From Megascapheus bottae (Eukaryota; Chordata; Mammalia; Rodentia; Geomyidae): a stretch of DNA of 64,000 nucleotides. The stretch lies in contig JANJXV010000129.1 in assembly GCA_024803745.1 (NCBI GenBank), positions 2,480,001 through 2,544,000 on the forward strand, given 5' to 3'. Of the stretch, positions 36,901-49,440 are shown one piece after another. Numbering within the stretch: position 1 is the stretch's first letter; each line of letters starts with the position of its first letter. The notes below the pieces were generated by a model, which saw only the letters and a list, made by a program, of their open reading frames with translations, was not told the DNA's origin and did no database searches. Made by a program: the position numbers and the translations under genes.

Positions 36901-37728
36901 TGTGAACTCAGAAAGGAGGTATGTGAAGTCATAGAGTGGAGGTGTGTGAAGTCATAGAATGGAGGTGTGTGAAATCACAAAATGGAGGTGTGTGTAGTCA
37001 CAGAGTCGAGGTGTGTAAAGTCACAGAGTGGAGGTGTGTGAATTCTCAGAATGGAGGTGTGGGAACTCACAGAATGGAGGTGTGTGAAGTCAAGGAATGG
37101 AGGTGTGTGAATTCATAGAATGGAGGTGTGTGAAGGCAAAGAATGGAGGTGTGTGAAGTCATAGAATGGAGGTGTGTGAAGTCATAGAATGGAGGTGTGT
37201 GAGGTCAGATTGGAGGTGTGTGAAGTCACAGAATGGAAGTGTGTCAACTCAGAAAGGAGGTGTGTGAAGTCATAGAATGGAGGTGTGTGAAGTCATAGAA
37301 TGGAGGTGTGTGAAATCATAGAATGGAGGTGTGTGAAGTCACAGAAATGAGGACTTTGAAGTCAAAATGGAAGTGTGTGAAGTCAGAATGGAGGTGTGTG
37401 AAGTCATAGAATGGAGGTGTGTGAAGTCACAGAATGGAGGTGTGTGAACTCATAGAATGGAGGAGTGTGAAGTCATAGAATGGAGGTGTGTGAAGTCACA
37501 GATGGAAGGGTGTGAAGTCATAGAATGGAGGTGTGTGAAGTCACAGAAAGGAGGTGTGTGAACCCAGAATGTACGTGTGTGAATTCACAGAAGGGAGGTA
37601 TGTGAAGTCATAGAATGGATGTTTCTGAAGTAAGAATGAAGGTTTGTGAAGTCATAGAATGGAGGTGTGTGAAGTCAAAATGGAGGTGTGTGAAGTCAAA
37701 CAATGTAGGTGTGTGAAGTCACAGAATG
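33934..37728 (+). repeat. 3,777-bp tandem duplication, copy 2 (with shared junction)
   Basis: Copy 2 follows copy 1 directly with no linker. At its end, GTCAAACAATGTAGG and GTGTGAAGTCACAGAATG lead to GAGGTGTG, where copy 1 instead led to AAGCTGTG. This is the geometry of a simple head-to-tail duplication through an 18-bp shared sequence. Matching of rare variants suggests either a very recent event or an assembly duplication. Confidence 0.92.
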
Positions 37729-38628
37729 GAGGTGTGTGAAGTCACAGAATGGAAGTGTGTGAAGTCAAAATGGAGGTGTGTGAAGTCAAAGAATGGACGT
37801 GTGTGAAGTCAAAATTCTGGTGTGTGAAGTCACAAATGCAGGTGTGTGAAGTCACAGAATGGAGGTGTGTGAAGTCAAAATGGAGGTGTGTGAGGTCAAA
37901 GAATGGATGTGTGTGAAGTCATAGAATGGAGGTGTATGAAGTCATGGAATGGAGGTTTGTGAAGTCAAACATTGGAAGCGTGTGAAGTTACAGAATGGAG
38001 GTGTGTGAAGTCATAGAATGGAGGTGTGTGAAGTCAGAGAATGGAGGTGTGTGAAGTCAGATTGCAGGTTTGTGAAGTCATAGAATGGAGGTTTGTGAAG
38101 TCATAGATTGGAAGTGTGTGAAATCATAGAATGGAGGTTGTGAAGACATAGATTGAAGGTGTGTGGAATTCATAGTATGGAGGTGTGTGAAGTCACAGAA
38201 AGGAGGGGTTTGAATTCACAGAATGGAGTTGTATGAAGTCACAATGCAGGTGTGTGAAGTCATAGAATGGAAGTGTGTGAAATCAAAGAATGGAGGTTTG
38301 TGAAGTCATAGAATGGATTGTGTGTGCAATCACAGAATGGAGGTGTGTGAAGTCACAGAATGGAGGTGTGTAAAGTCACAGAGTGGAGGTGTGTGAAGTC
38401 ACAGAATGGAGGTGTGTGAAGTCATAGAATGGAGGTGTGTGAAGTCACAGAATGCAGTTGTGTGAAGTCAGAATAGAGGTGTGCGAAGTCATAGAATGGA
38501 GGTGTGTGAAGTCAGAATGGAGCTGTGTGAAGTCATAGAATGGAAGTGTGTGAAGTCAGAATGGAGGTGTGTGAACTCATAGAATGGAGGTGTATGAAGT
38601 CACAATGGAGGTGTGTGAAGTCACAGAA
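37510..38628 (+). repeat. ~1.1-kb segment repeated at 46,227-47,345 (offset 8,717 bp)
   Basis: TGTACGTGTG after TGTGAACCCAGAA (37,571/46,288) and GATTGCAGG (38,061/46,778) keep the same 8,717-bp offset. Small substitutions separate them, for example AAAATTCTGG near 37,817 against AAAATTGTGG. Left of the match, 46 bp around GATGGAAGGGTG are absent from the later copy. Right of it, copy 1 goes to GTCATATAACGAGG and copy 2 to GAATGGATGTGTGTG. Confidence 0.82.
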
Positions 38629-38639
38629 TGGAGGTGTGT

Positions 38640-40100
38640 GAAGTCATATAACGAGGTGTGTGAAGTCAAAGAATGGAGGTGTGTGAAGTCACAGAATGGA
38701 GGTGTGTGAAGTCATAGAATGGAAGTGTGTGAAGTCACAGAATGGAGGTGTGTGAAGTCACAGAATGGAAGTGTGTGAAGTCAAAATGGAGGTGTGTGAA
38801 GTCATAGAATGGAGGTGTATGAAGTCATGGAATGGAGGTTTGTGACGTCAAACATTGGAAGCGTGTGAAATTACAGAATGGAGGTGTGTGAAGTCATAGA
38901 ATGGAGGTGTGTGAAGTCATGAAATGGAGGTGTGTCAAGTCACAGAAGGGAGGTGTGTGAAGTCACAGAACGGCGATGTGTGAAGTCACAATGGAGGTGT
39001 GTGAAGTCATAGAATGGAGGTGTGTGAAGTCACAGAATGGAGGTGTGTGAACTCATACAATGGAGGAGTGTGAAGTCATAGAATGGAGGTTTGTGAAGTC
39101 ACAGATGGAGGTGTGTGAAGTCATAGAATGGAGGTGTGTGAAGTCACAGAAAGGAGGTGTGTGAACCCAGAATGGAGGTGTGTGAATTCACAGAAGGGAG
39201 GTTTGTGAAGTCATAGAATGGATGTTTCTGAAGTAAGAATGAAGGTGTGTGAAGTCATAGAGTGGAGGTGTGTGAAGTCAAAATGGAGTTGTGTGAAGTC
39301 AAACAATGTAGGTGTGTGAAGTCACAGAATGGAGGTGTGTGAAGTCACAGAATGGAAGTGTGTGAAGTCAAAATGGAGGTGTGAGAAGTCAAAGAATGGT
39401 CGTGTGTGAAATCAAAATTGTGGTGTGTGAAGTCACAAAGGCAGGTGTGTGAAGTCACAGAATGGACGTGTGTGAAGTCAAAATGGAGGTGTGTGAGGTC
39501 AAAGAATGGATGTGTGTGAAGTCATAGAATGGAGGTTTATGAAGTCATGGAATGGAGGTTTGTGAAGTCAAACATGGGAAGCGTGTGAAGTTACAGAAGG
39601 GTGGTGTGTGAAGTCATAGAATGGAGGTGAGTAAAGTCAGATAATGGAGGTGTGTGAATTCAAATTGCAGGTTTGTGAAGTCATAGAATGGAGGTTTGTG
39701 AAGTCATAGATTGGAAGTGTGTGAAGTCATAGAATGGAGGTTGTGAAGTCAGAGATTGAAGGTGTGTGGAAGTCAGAGTATGGAGGTGTGTGAAGTCAGA
39801 GAAAGGAGGTGTGTGAATTCACAGAATGGAGTTGTATGAAGTCACAATGGAGGTGTGTGAAATCATAGAATGGAGGTGTGTGAAATCAAAGAATGGAGGT
39901 TTGTGAAGTCATAAAATGGATTGTGTGTGAAATCACAGAATGGAGGTGTGTGAAGTCACAGAATGGAGGTGTGTAAAGTCACAGAGTGGAGGTGTGTGAA
40001 GTCACAGAATGGAGGTGTGTGAAGTCATAGAATGGAGGTGTGTGAAGTCACAGAATGCAGTTGTGTGAAGTCAGAATAGAGGTGTGCAAAGTCATACAAT
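38640..40100 (+). repeat. ~1.45-kb segment repeated at 42,950-44,385 (offset 4,307 then 4,284 bp)
   Basis: The barcodes CGGCGATGTG (38,971/43,278) and TGCAAAGTCATACAATGG (40,087/44,371) pair the two segments. The offset falls by exactly 23 bp because the later copy lacks one GTCACAGAATGG unit near 43,630. The CGGCGATG mark also appears at 48,515 and 51,395, so this block has seeded further partial copies. Confidence 0.84.
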
Positions 40101-40329
40101 GGAGGTGTGTGAAGTCAAACAATGTAGGTGTGTGAAGTCAAAATGGAGGTGTGTGAAGTCAAAGAATGGACGTGTGTGAAGTCAAAATTCTGGTGTGTGA
40201 AGTCACAAATGCAGGTGTGTGAAGTCACAGAATGGAGGTGTGTGAAGTCAAAATGGAGGTGTGTGAGGTCAAAGAATGGATGTGTGTGAAGTCATAGAAT
40301 GGAGGTGTATGAAGTCATGGAATGGAGGT

Positions 40330-42089
40330 TTGTGAAGTCAAACATTGGAAGCGTGTGAAGTTACAGAATGGAGGTGTGTGAAGTCATAGAATGGAGGTGT
40401 GTGAAGTCAGAGAATGGAGGTGTGTGAAGTCAGATTGCAGGTTTGTGAAGTCATAGAATGGAGGTTTGTGAAGTCATAGATTGGAAGTGTGTGAAATCAT
40501 AGAATGGAGGTTGTGAAGACATAGATTGAAGGTGTGTGGAATTCATAGTATGGAGGTGTGTGAAGTCACAGAAAGGAGGGGTTTGAATTCACAGAATGGA
40601 GTTGTATGAAGTCACAATGCAGGTGTGTGAAGTCATAGAATGGAAGTGTGTGAAATCAAAGAATGGAGGTTTGTGAAGTCATAGAATGGATTGTGTGTGC
40701 AATCACAGAATGGAGGTGTGTGAAGTCACAGAATGGAGGTGTGTAAAGTCACAGAGTGGAGGTGTGTGAAGTCACAGAATGGAGGTGTGTGAAGTCATAG
40801 AATGGAGGTGTGTGAAGTCACAGATTGCAGTTGTGTGAAGTCAGAATAGAGGTGTGCGAAGTCATAGAATGGAGGTGTGTGAAGTCAGAATGGAGCTGTG
40901 TGAAGTCATAGAATGGAAGTGTGTGAAGTCAGAATGGAGGTGTGTGAACTCATAGAATGGAGGTGTATGAAGTCACAATGGAGGTGTGTGAAGTCACAGA
41001 ATGGATGTGTGTGAACTCAGAAAGGAGGTGTGTGAAGTCATAGAATGGAGGTCTGTGAAGTCATAGAATGGAGGTGTGTGAAATCATAGAATGGAGGTGT
41101 GTGAAGTCACAGAATTGAGGTGTGTGAAGTCAGAATGGAGGTGTGTGAAGTCAGATTGGAGGTGTGTGAAGTCATAGAATGGAGGTGTGTGAAGTCACAG
41201 AATGGAGGTTTGTGAAGTCAAACATTGGAAGCGTGTGAAGTTACAGAATGGAGGTGTGTGAAGTCATAGAATGGAGGTGTGTGAAGTCAGAGAATGGAGG
41301 TGTGTGAAGTCAGATTGCAGGTTTGTGAAGTCATAGAATGGAGGTTTGTGAAGTCATAGATTGGAAGTGTGTGAAATCATAGAATGGAGGTTGTGAAGAC
41401 ATAGATTGAAGGTGTGTGGAATTCATAGTATGGAGGTGTGTGAAGTCACAGAAAGGAGGGGTTTGAATTCACAGAATGGAGTTGTATGAAGTCACAATGC
41501 AGGTGTGTGAAGTCATAGAATGGAAGTGTGTGAAATCAAAGAATGGAGGTTTGTGAAGTCATAGAATGGATTGTGTGTGCAATCACAGAATGGAGGTGTG
41601 TGAAGTCACAGAATGGAGGTGTGTAAAGTCACAGAGTGGAGGTGTGTGAAGTCACAGAATGGAGGTGTGTGAAGTCATAGAATGGAGGTGTGTGAAGTCA
41701 CAGAATGCAGTTGTGTGAAGTCAGAATAGAGGTGTGCGAAGTCATAGAATGGAGGTGTGTGAAGTCAGAATGGAGCTGTGTGAAGTCATAGAATGGAAGT
41801 GTGTGAAGTCAGAATGGAGGTGTGTGAACTCATAGAATGGAGGTGTATGAAGTCACAATGGAGGTGTGTGAAGTCACAGAATGGATGTGTGTGAACTCAG
41901 AAAGGAGGTGTGTGAAGTCATAGAATGGAGGTCTGTGAAGTCATAGAATGGAGGTGTGTGAAATCATAGAATGGAGGTGTGTGAAGTCACAGAATTGAGG
42001 TGTGTGAAGTCAGAATGGAGGTGTGTGAAGTCAGATTGGAGGTGTGTGAAGTCATAGAATGGAGGTGTGTGAAGTCACAGAATGGAGGT
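40330..42089 (+). repeat. 880-bp tandem duplication
   Basis: Copy 1 is 40,330-41,209 and copy 2 is 41,210-42,089. Shared marks include AACATTGGAAGCG, GATTGCAGG (40,434/41,314), TTCATAGTATGG and AGGGGTTTGAATTC. I noticed one difference: CAGATTGCAG at 40,821 against CAGAATGCAG at 41,701. The junction lies in GAATGGAGGT, after which copy 2 ends into TGATGTCATAAAATGG. Related but not adjacent copies of this block lie at 37,957 and 46,674. Confidence 0.9.
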
Positions 42090-42950
42090 GTGTGATGTCA
42101 TAAAATGGAGGTGTGTGAAGTCACAATGTAGGTTTCTGAAGTCATAGAATGGAGGTCTGTGAAGTCATAGAATGGAGGTGTGTGAAATCATAGAATGGAG
42201 GTGTGTGAAGTCACAGAAATGAGGTCTTTGAAGTCAAAATGGAAGTGTGTGAAGTCAGAATGGAGGTGTGTGAAGTCATAGAATGGAGGTGTGTGAAGTC
42301 ACAGAATGGAGGTGTGTGAACTCATAGAATGGAGGAATGTGAAGTCATAGAATGGAGGTGTGTGAAGTCACACATGGAGGGGTGTGAAGTCATAGAATTA
42401 AGGTTTGTGAAGTCACAGAATGGAGGTGTGTGAACCCAGAATGTAGGTGTGTGAATTCACAGAAGGGAGGTTTGTGAAGTCATAGAATGGATGTTTCTGA
42501 AGTAAGAATGAAGGTGTGTGAAGTCACAGAATGGATGTGTGTGAACTCAGAAAGGAGGTGTGTGAAGTCATAGAATGGAGGTCTGTGAAGTCATAGAATG
42601 GAGGTGTGTGAAATCATAGAATGGAGGTGTGTGAAGTCACAGAATTGAGGTGTGTGAAGTCAGAATGGAGGTGTGTGAAGTCAGAATGGAGGTGTGTGAA
42701 GTCATAGAATGGAGGTGTGTGAAGTCACAGAATGGAGGTGTGTGATGTCATAGAATGGTGGTGTGTGAAGTCACAATGTAGGTTTCTGAAGTCATAGAAT
42801 GGAGGTGTGTGAAGTCATAGAATGGAGGTGTGTGAAGACATAGAATGGGGGTGTGTGAAGTCACAGAATGCAGGTGTGTGAAGTCACACTATGGAGGGGT
42901 GTGAACTCAGATTTGAGGTGTGTGAGGTCACAGAATGGAGGTGTGTGAAG
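42090..42950 (+). repeat. Unassigned satellite stretch between duplicated blocks
   Basis: This is ordinary 23/21-bp units with barcodes seen elsewhere: GAGGTCTTTGAAG near 42,222, the TTTCTGAAGTAAG pair near 42,490, GTCACAATGTAGG, GAACTCAGATTTGAGG. I did not find a single longer parent segment for it. No other element is visible. Confidence 0.7.
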
Positions 42951-44385
42951 TCATATAACGAGGTGTGTGAAGTCAAAGAATGGAGGTGTGTGAAGTCACA
43001 GAATGGAGGTGTGTGAAGTCATAGAATGGAAGTGTGTGAAGTCACAGAATGGAGGTGTGTGAAGTCACAGAATGGAAGTGTGTGAAGTCAAAATGGAGGT
43101 GTGTGAAGTCATAGAATGGAGGTGTATGAAGTCATGGAATGGAGGTTTGTGACGTCAAACATTGGAAGCGTGTGAAATTACAGAATGGAGGTGTGTGAAG
43201 TCATAGAATGGAGGTGTGTGAAGTCATGAAATGGAGGTGTGTCAAGTCACAGAAGGGAGGTGTGTGAAGTCACAGAACGGCGATGTGTGAAGGCACAATG
43301 GAGGTGTGTGAAGTCATAGAATGGAGGTGTGTGAAGTCACAGAATGGAGGTGTGTGAACTCATAGAATGGAGGAGTGTGAAGTCATAGAATGGAGGTTTG
43401 TGAAGTCACAGATGGAGGTGTGTGAAGTCATAGAATGGAGGTGTGTGAAGTCACAGAAAGGAGGTGTGTGAACCCAGAATGGAGGTGTGTGAATTCACAG
43501 AAGGGAGGTTTGTGAAGTCATAGAATGGATGTTTCTGAAGTAAGAATGAAGGTGTGTGAAGTCATAGAGTGGAGGTGTGTGAAGTCAAAATGGAGTTGTG
43601 TGAAGTCAAACAATGTAGGTGTGTGAAGTCACAGAATGGAAGTGTGTGAAGTCAAAATGGAGGTGTGAGAAGTCAAAGAATGGTCGTGTGTGAAATCAAA
43701 ATTGTGGTGTGTGAAGTCACAAAGGCAGGTGTGTGAAGTCACAGAATGGACGTGTGTGAAGTCAAAATGGAGGTGTGTGAGGTCAAAGAATGGATGTGTG
43801 TGAAGTCATAGAATGGAGGTTTATGAAGTCATGGAATGGAGGTTTGTGAAGTCAAACATGGGAAGCGTGTGAAGTTACAGAAGGGTGGTGTGTGAAGTCA
43901 TAGAATGGAGGTGAGTAAAGTCAGATAATGGAGGTGTGTGAATTCAAATTGCAGGTTTGTGAAGTCATAGAATGGAGGTTTGTGAAGTCATAGATTGGAA
44001 GTGTGTGAAGTCATAGAATGGAGGTTGTGAAGTCAGAGATTGAAGGTGTGTGGAAGTCAGAGTATGGAGGTGTGTGAAGTCAGAGAAAGGAGGTGTGTGA
44101 ATTCACAGAATGGAGTTGTATGAAGTCACAATGGAGGTGTGTGAAATCATAGAATGGAGGTGTGTGAAATCAAAGAATGGAGGTTTGTGAAGTCATAAAA
44201 TGGATTGTGTGTGAAATCACAGAATGGAGGTGTGTGAAGTCACAGAATGGAGGTGTGTAAAGTCACAGAGTGGAGGTGTGTGAAGTCACAGAATGGAGGT
44301 GTGTGAAGTCATAGAATGGAGGTGTGTGAAGTCACAGAATGCAGTTGTGTGAAGTCAGAATAGAGGTGTGCAAAGTCATACAATG

Positions 44386-46226
44386 GAGGTGTGTGAAGTC
44401 AGAATAGAGGTGTGTAAAGTCATAGAATGGAAGTGTGTGAAGTCAGAATGGAGGTGTGTGAACTCATAGAATGGAGGTGTATGAAGTCACAATGGAGGTG
44501 TGTGAAGTCACAGAATGGATGTGTGTGAACTCAGAAAGGAGGTGTGTGAAGTCATAGAATGGAGGTCTGTGAAGTCATAGAATGGAGGTGTGTGAAATCA
44601 TAGAATGGAGGTGTGTGAAGTCACAGAATTGAGGTGTGTGAAGTCAGAATGGAGGTTTGTGAAGTCAGAATGGAGGTTTGTGAAGTCAGAGAATGGAGGT
44701 GTGTGAAGTCACAATGTAGGTGTGTGAACTCATAGAATGGAGGTGTGTGAAGTCACAATGTAGGTTTCTGAAGTCATAGAATGGAGGTGTGTGAAGTCAT
44801 AGAATGGAGGTGTGTGAAGTCACAGAATGGAGGTGTGTGATGTTATAGAATGGAGGTGTGTGAAGTCACAGAATGGAGGTGTGTAAAGGCATAGAATGGA
44901 GGTGTGTGAAGTCATAGAATGGAGGTGTGTGAAGTCATAGAATGGGGGTGTGTGAAGTCACAGAATGGAGGTGTGTGAAGTCACACTATGGAATGGTGTG
45001 AACTCAGATTTGAGGTGTGTGAGGTCACAGAATGGAGGTGTGTGAAGACACAGAATGGAGGTGTGTGAACTCCGAGTGGAGGTGTGTGAAGTCACAGAAT
45101 GGAGGTGTGTGAAGTCATAGAATGGAAGTGTATGAAGTCATAGAATGGAGGTGTGTGAAGTCAGAATGGAGGTGTGTGAAGTTACAAATGGAGGTGTGTT
45201 AACTCAGAATGGAGGTGTGTGAAGTCACAGAATGGAGGTGTGTGAAGTCAAAATTGTGATGTGTGAAGTCACAAATGGAGGTGTGTGAAGTCACAGAGTG
45301 GAGGTGTGTGAAATCAAAATGGAATTTTGTGAAGTCAAAGAAAGGAGTTGTGTGAAGTCATAGAATGGATGTGTATGAAGTCATTGAATGGAGATTTGTG
45401 AAGTCAAACATTGGAAGTGTGTGAAGTTACAGAATGGAGGTGTGTGAAGTCATGGAAGGGAGAGGCGTGAAGGCATAGATTGGAGGTGTGTGAAGACAGA
45501 ATGGAGATGTGTGAAGTCAGAGAATGGAGGTGTGAAGTCATAGAATGGAGGTGTGTGAAGTCAGAATGCAGATGTGTGAAGTCATAGAATGGAGGTGTGT
45601 GAAGTCATAGAATGGAGGTGTGTCTAGTCACAGAATAGAAGTGTGTGAAGTCATAGAATGGAGGTGTGTGAAGTCATAGAATGGAGGTGTGTGAAGTCAT
45701 AGAATGGAGGTGTGTGAAGTCAGAATAGAGGTGTGCGAAGTCATAGAATGGATGTGTGTGAAGTCAAAATGGAGGGGTGTGAAGTCATAGAATGGTGGTT
45801 TTTGAAGTCACAGAATGGAGGTGTGTGAAGTCATAGAATGGATGTTTCTGAAGTAAGAATGAAGGTGTGAAGACATTGAATGGAGGTGTGTGAAGTCAAA
45901 ATTGAGGTGTGTGAACTCATAGAATGGAGGTATGTGAGCTCATAGAATGGAGGTGTGTGATGTCATGGAATGGAGGTGTGTGAAGTCAAAGAATGGAGTT
46001 GTGTGTAGTCAAACAATGGAGGTGTGTGAAGTCACAGAATGGAGGTGTGTGAATTCACAGAATGGAGGTGTGTGAAATCATAGAATGGAGGTGTGTGAAG
46101 TCACAGAAATGAGGTCTTTGAAGTCAAAATGGAAGTGTGTGAAGTCAGAATGGAGGTGTGTGAAGTCATAGAATGGAGGTGTGTGAAGTCACAGAATGGA
46201 GGTGTGTGAACTCATAGAATGGAGGA
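44386..46226 (+). repeat. Satellite stretch sharing blocks with 30.8-32.2 kb and 48.6-49.5 kb
   Basis: Barcodes TGTAAAGGCATAG (44,884, also 48,638), GTGAAATCAAAATGGAATTT (near 45,310, also 31,330, 35,108 and 49,045) and GTGAGCTCATAG (near 45,934, also 32,136) recur in the same order as in the 3,777-bp block. The segments differ by small unit gains and losses, so this is an older relative rather than a fresh copy. Only satellite units are present. Confidence 0.72.
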
Positions 46227-47134
46227 GTGTGAAGTCATAGAATGGAGGTGTGTGAAGTCACAGAAAGGAGGTGTGTGAACCCAGAATGTACGTGTGTGAA
46301 TTCACAGAAGGGAGGTATGTGAAGTCATAGAATGGATGTTTCTGAAGTAAGAATGAAGGTTTGTGAAGTCATAGAATGGAGGTGTGTGAAGTCAAAATGG
46401 AGGTGTGTGAAGTCAAACAATGTAGGTGTGTGAAGTCACAGAAAGGAGGTGTGTGAAGTCACAGAATGGAAGTGTGTGAAGTCAAAATGGAGGTGTGTGA
46501 AGTCAAAGAATGGACGTGTGTGAAGTCAAAATTGTGGTGTGTGAAGTCACAAATGCAGGTGTGTGAAGTCACAGAATGGAGGTGTGTGAAGTCAAAATGG
46601 AGGTGTGTGAGGTCAAAGAATGGATGTGTGTGAAGTCATAGAATGGAGGTGTATGAAGTCATGGAATGGAGGTTTGTGAAGTCAAACATTGGAAGCGTGT
46701 GAAGTTACAGAATGGAGGTGTGTGAAGTCATAGAATGGAGGTGTGTGAAGTCAGAGAATGGAGGTGTGTGAAGTCAGATTGCAGGTTTGTGAAGTCATAG
46801 AATGGAGGTTTGTGAAGTCATAGATTGGAAGTGTGTGAAATCATAGAATGGAGGTTGTGAAGACATAGATTGAAGGTGTGTGGAATTCATAGTATGGAGG
46901 TGTGTGAAGTCACAGAAAGGAGGGGTTTGAATTCACAGAATGGAGTTGTATGAAGTCACAATGCAGGTGTGTGAAGTCATAGAATGGAAGTGTGTGAAAT
47001 CAAAGAATGGAGGTTTGTGAAGTCATAGAATGGATTGTGTGTGCAATCACAGAATGGAGGTGTGTGAAGTCACAGAATGGAGGTGTGTAAAGTCACAGAG
47101 TGGAGGTGTGTGAAGTCACAGAATGGAGGTGTGT

Positions 47135-47980
47135 GAAGTCATAGAATGGAGGTGTGTGAAGTCACAGAATGCAGTTGTGTGAAGTCAGAATAGAGGTGTG
47201 CGAAGTCATAGAATGGAGGTGTGTGAAGTCAGAATGGAGCTGTGTGAAGTCATAGAATGGAAGTGTGTGAAGTCAGAATGGAGGTGTGTGAACTCATAGA
47301 ATGGAGGTGTATGAAGTCACAATGGAGGTGTGTGAAGTCACAGAATGGATGTGTGTGAACTCAGAAAGGAGGTATGTGAAGTCATAGAATGGAGGTCTGT
47401 GAAGTCATAGAATGGAGGTGTGTGAAATCATAGAATGGAGGTGTGTGAAGTCACAGAATTGAGGTGTGTGAAGTCAGAATGGAGGTGTGTGAAGTCAGAT
47501 TGGAGGTGTGTGAAGTCATAGAATGGAGGTGTGTGAAGTCACAGAATGGAGGTGTGTGAAGTCATAGAATGGAGGTGTGTGAAGTCACAGAATGCAGTTG
47601 TGTGAAGTCAGAATAGAGGTGTGCGAAGTCATAGAATGGAGGTGTGTGAAGTCAGAATGGAGCTGTGTGAAGTCATAGAATGGAAGTGTGTGAAGTCAGA
47701 ATGGAGGTGTGTGAACTCATAGAATGGAGGTGTATGAAGTCACAATGGAGGTGTGTGAAGTCACAGAATGGATGTGTGTGAACTCAGAAAGGAGGTATGT
47801 GAAGTCATAGAATGGAGGTCTGTGAAGTCATAGAATGGAGGTGTGTGAAATCATAGAATGGAGGTGTGTGAAGTCACAGAATTGAGGTGTGTGAAGTCAG
47901 AATGGAGGTGTGTGAAGTCAGATTGGAGGTGTGTGAAGTCATAGAATGGAGGTGTGTGAAGTCACAGAATGGAGGTGTGT
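47135..47980 (+). repeat. 423-bp tandem duplication
   Basis: The GCAGTTGTG mark falls at 47,171 and 47,594. The run of variants that follows (TGCGAAGTC, GAGCTGTG, TGTATGAAGTCACAATGG, GAACTCAGAAAGGAGGTATG, GATTGG) repeats in full. Copy 1 is about 47,135-47,557 and copy 2 about 47,558-47,980. Copy 2 then departs at TGATGTCATAAAATGG. The same variants also form part of the 880-bp block near 40.9-42.0 kb. Confidence 0.87.
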
Positions 47981-49440
47981 GATGTCATAAAATGGAGGTG
48001 TGTGAAGTCACAATGTAGGTTTCTGAAGTCTTAGAATGGAGGTGTGTGAAGTCATAGAATGGAGGTGTGTGAAGACATAGAATGGGGGTGTGTGAAGTCA
48101 CAGAATGGAGGTGTGTGAAGGCACACTATGGAGGGGTGTGAACTCAGATTTGATGTGTGTGAGGTCACAGAATGGAGGTGTGTGAAGTCATATAACGAGG
48201 TGTGTGAAGTCAAAGAATGGAGGTGTGTGAAGTCACAGAATGGAAGTGTGTGAAGTCATAGAATGGAAGTGTGTGAAGTCACAGAATGGAGGTGTGTGAA
48301 GTCACAGAATGGAAGTGTGTGAAGTCAAAATGGAGGTGTGTGAATTCATAGAATGGAGGTGTATGAAGTCATGGAATGGAGGTTTGTGACGTCAAACATT
48401 GGAAGCGTGTGAAATTACAGAATGGAGGTGTGTGAAGTCATAGAATGGAGGTGTGTGAAGTCATGAAATGGAGGTGTGTCAAGTCACAGAAGGGAGGTGT
48501 GTGAAGTCACAGAACGGCGATGTGTGAAGTCACAATGGAGGTGTGTGAAGTCATAGAATGGAGGTGTGTGAAGTCACAGAATGGAGGTGTGTGAACTCAT
48601 AGAATGGAGGTGTGTGAAGTCACAGAATGGAGGTGTGTAAAGGCATAGAATGGAGGTGTGTGAAGTCATAGAATGGAGGTGTGTGAAGTCATAGAATGGG
48701 GGTGTGTGAAGTCACAGAATGGAGGTGTGTGAAGTCACACTATGGAGGGGTGTGAACTCAGATTTGAGGTGTGTGAGGTCACAGAATGGAGGTTTGTGAA
48801 CTCAGAGTGGAGGTGTGTGAAGTCAGAGAATGGAGGTGTGTGACGTCATAGAATGGAAGTGTGTGAAGTCATAGAATGGAGGTGTATGAAGTCAGAATGG
48901 AGGTGTGTGAAGTCAAAAATGGAGGTGTGTTAACTCAGAATGGAGGTGTGTGAAGTCACAGAATGGAGGTGTGTGAAGTCAAAATTGTGATGTGTGAAGT
49001 CACAAATGGAGATGTGTGAAGTCACAGAGTGGAGGTGTGTGAAATCAAAATGGAATTTTGTGAAGTCAAAGAAAGGAGTTGTGTGAAGTCATAGAATGGA
49101 TGTGTATGAAGTCATGGAATGGAGGTTTGTGAAGTCAAACATTGGAACTGTGTGAAGTTACAGAATGGAAGTGTGTGAAGTCATAGAAGGGAGATGTGTG
49201 AAGGCAGAGATTAGAGGTGTGTGAAGTCAGAATGGAGATGTGTGAAGTCAGAGATGGAGGTGTGAAGTCATAGAATGGAGGTGTGTGAAGTCAGAATGCA
49301 GATGTGTGAAGTCATAGAATGGAGGTGTGTGAAGTCATAGAATGGAGGTGTGTCTAGTCACAGAATAGAAGTGTGTGAAGTCATAGAATGGAGGTGTGTG
49401 AAGTCATAGAATGGAGGTGTGTGAAGTCATAGAATGGAGG
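47981..49440 (+). repeat. Mosaic satellite stretch
   Basis: The stretch combines marks of the 42.9-43.3 kb block (TATAACGAGG, TGACGTCAAAC, CGGCGATG at 48,515; offset 5,237 from 43,278) with those of 44.9-45.7 kb (TAAAGGCATAG at 48,638; offset 3,754). The change of parent lies near 48,600. This is what repeated unequal exchange between non-identical blocks would leave. No non-satellite sequence is visible. Confidence 0.75.

Noticed and set aside
32237..37118. Two pairs of identical + strand frames of 73 and 60 codons (32,237/36,014 and 33,159/36,936)
   Set aside because: Each pair lies at the 3,777-bp offset of the tandem duplication. The peptides have the 23-residue repeat period and no recognisable domain, signal or codon bias distinct from the array.
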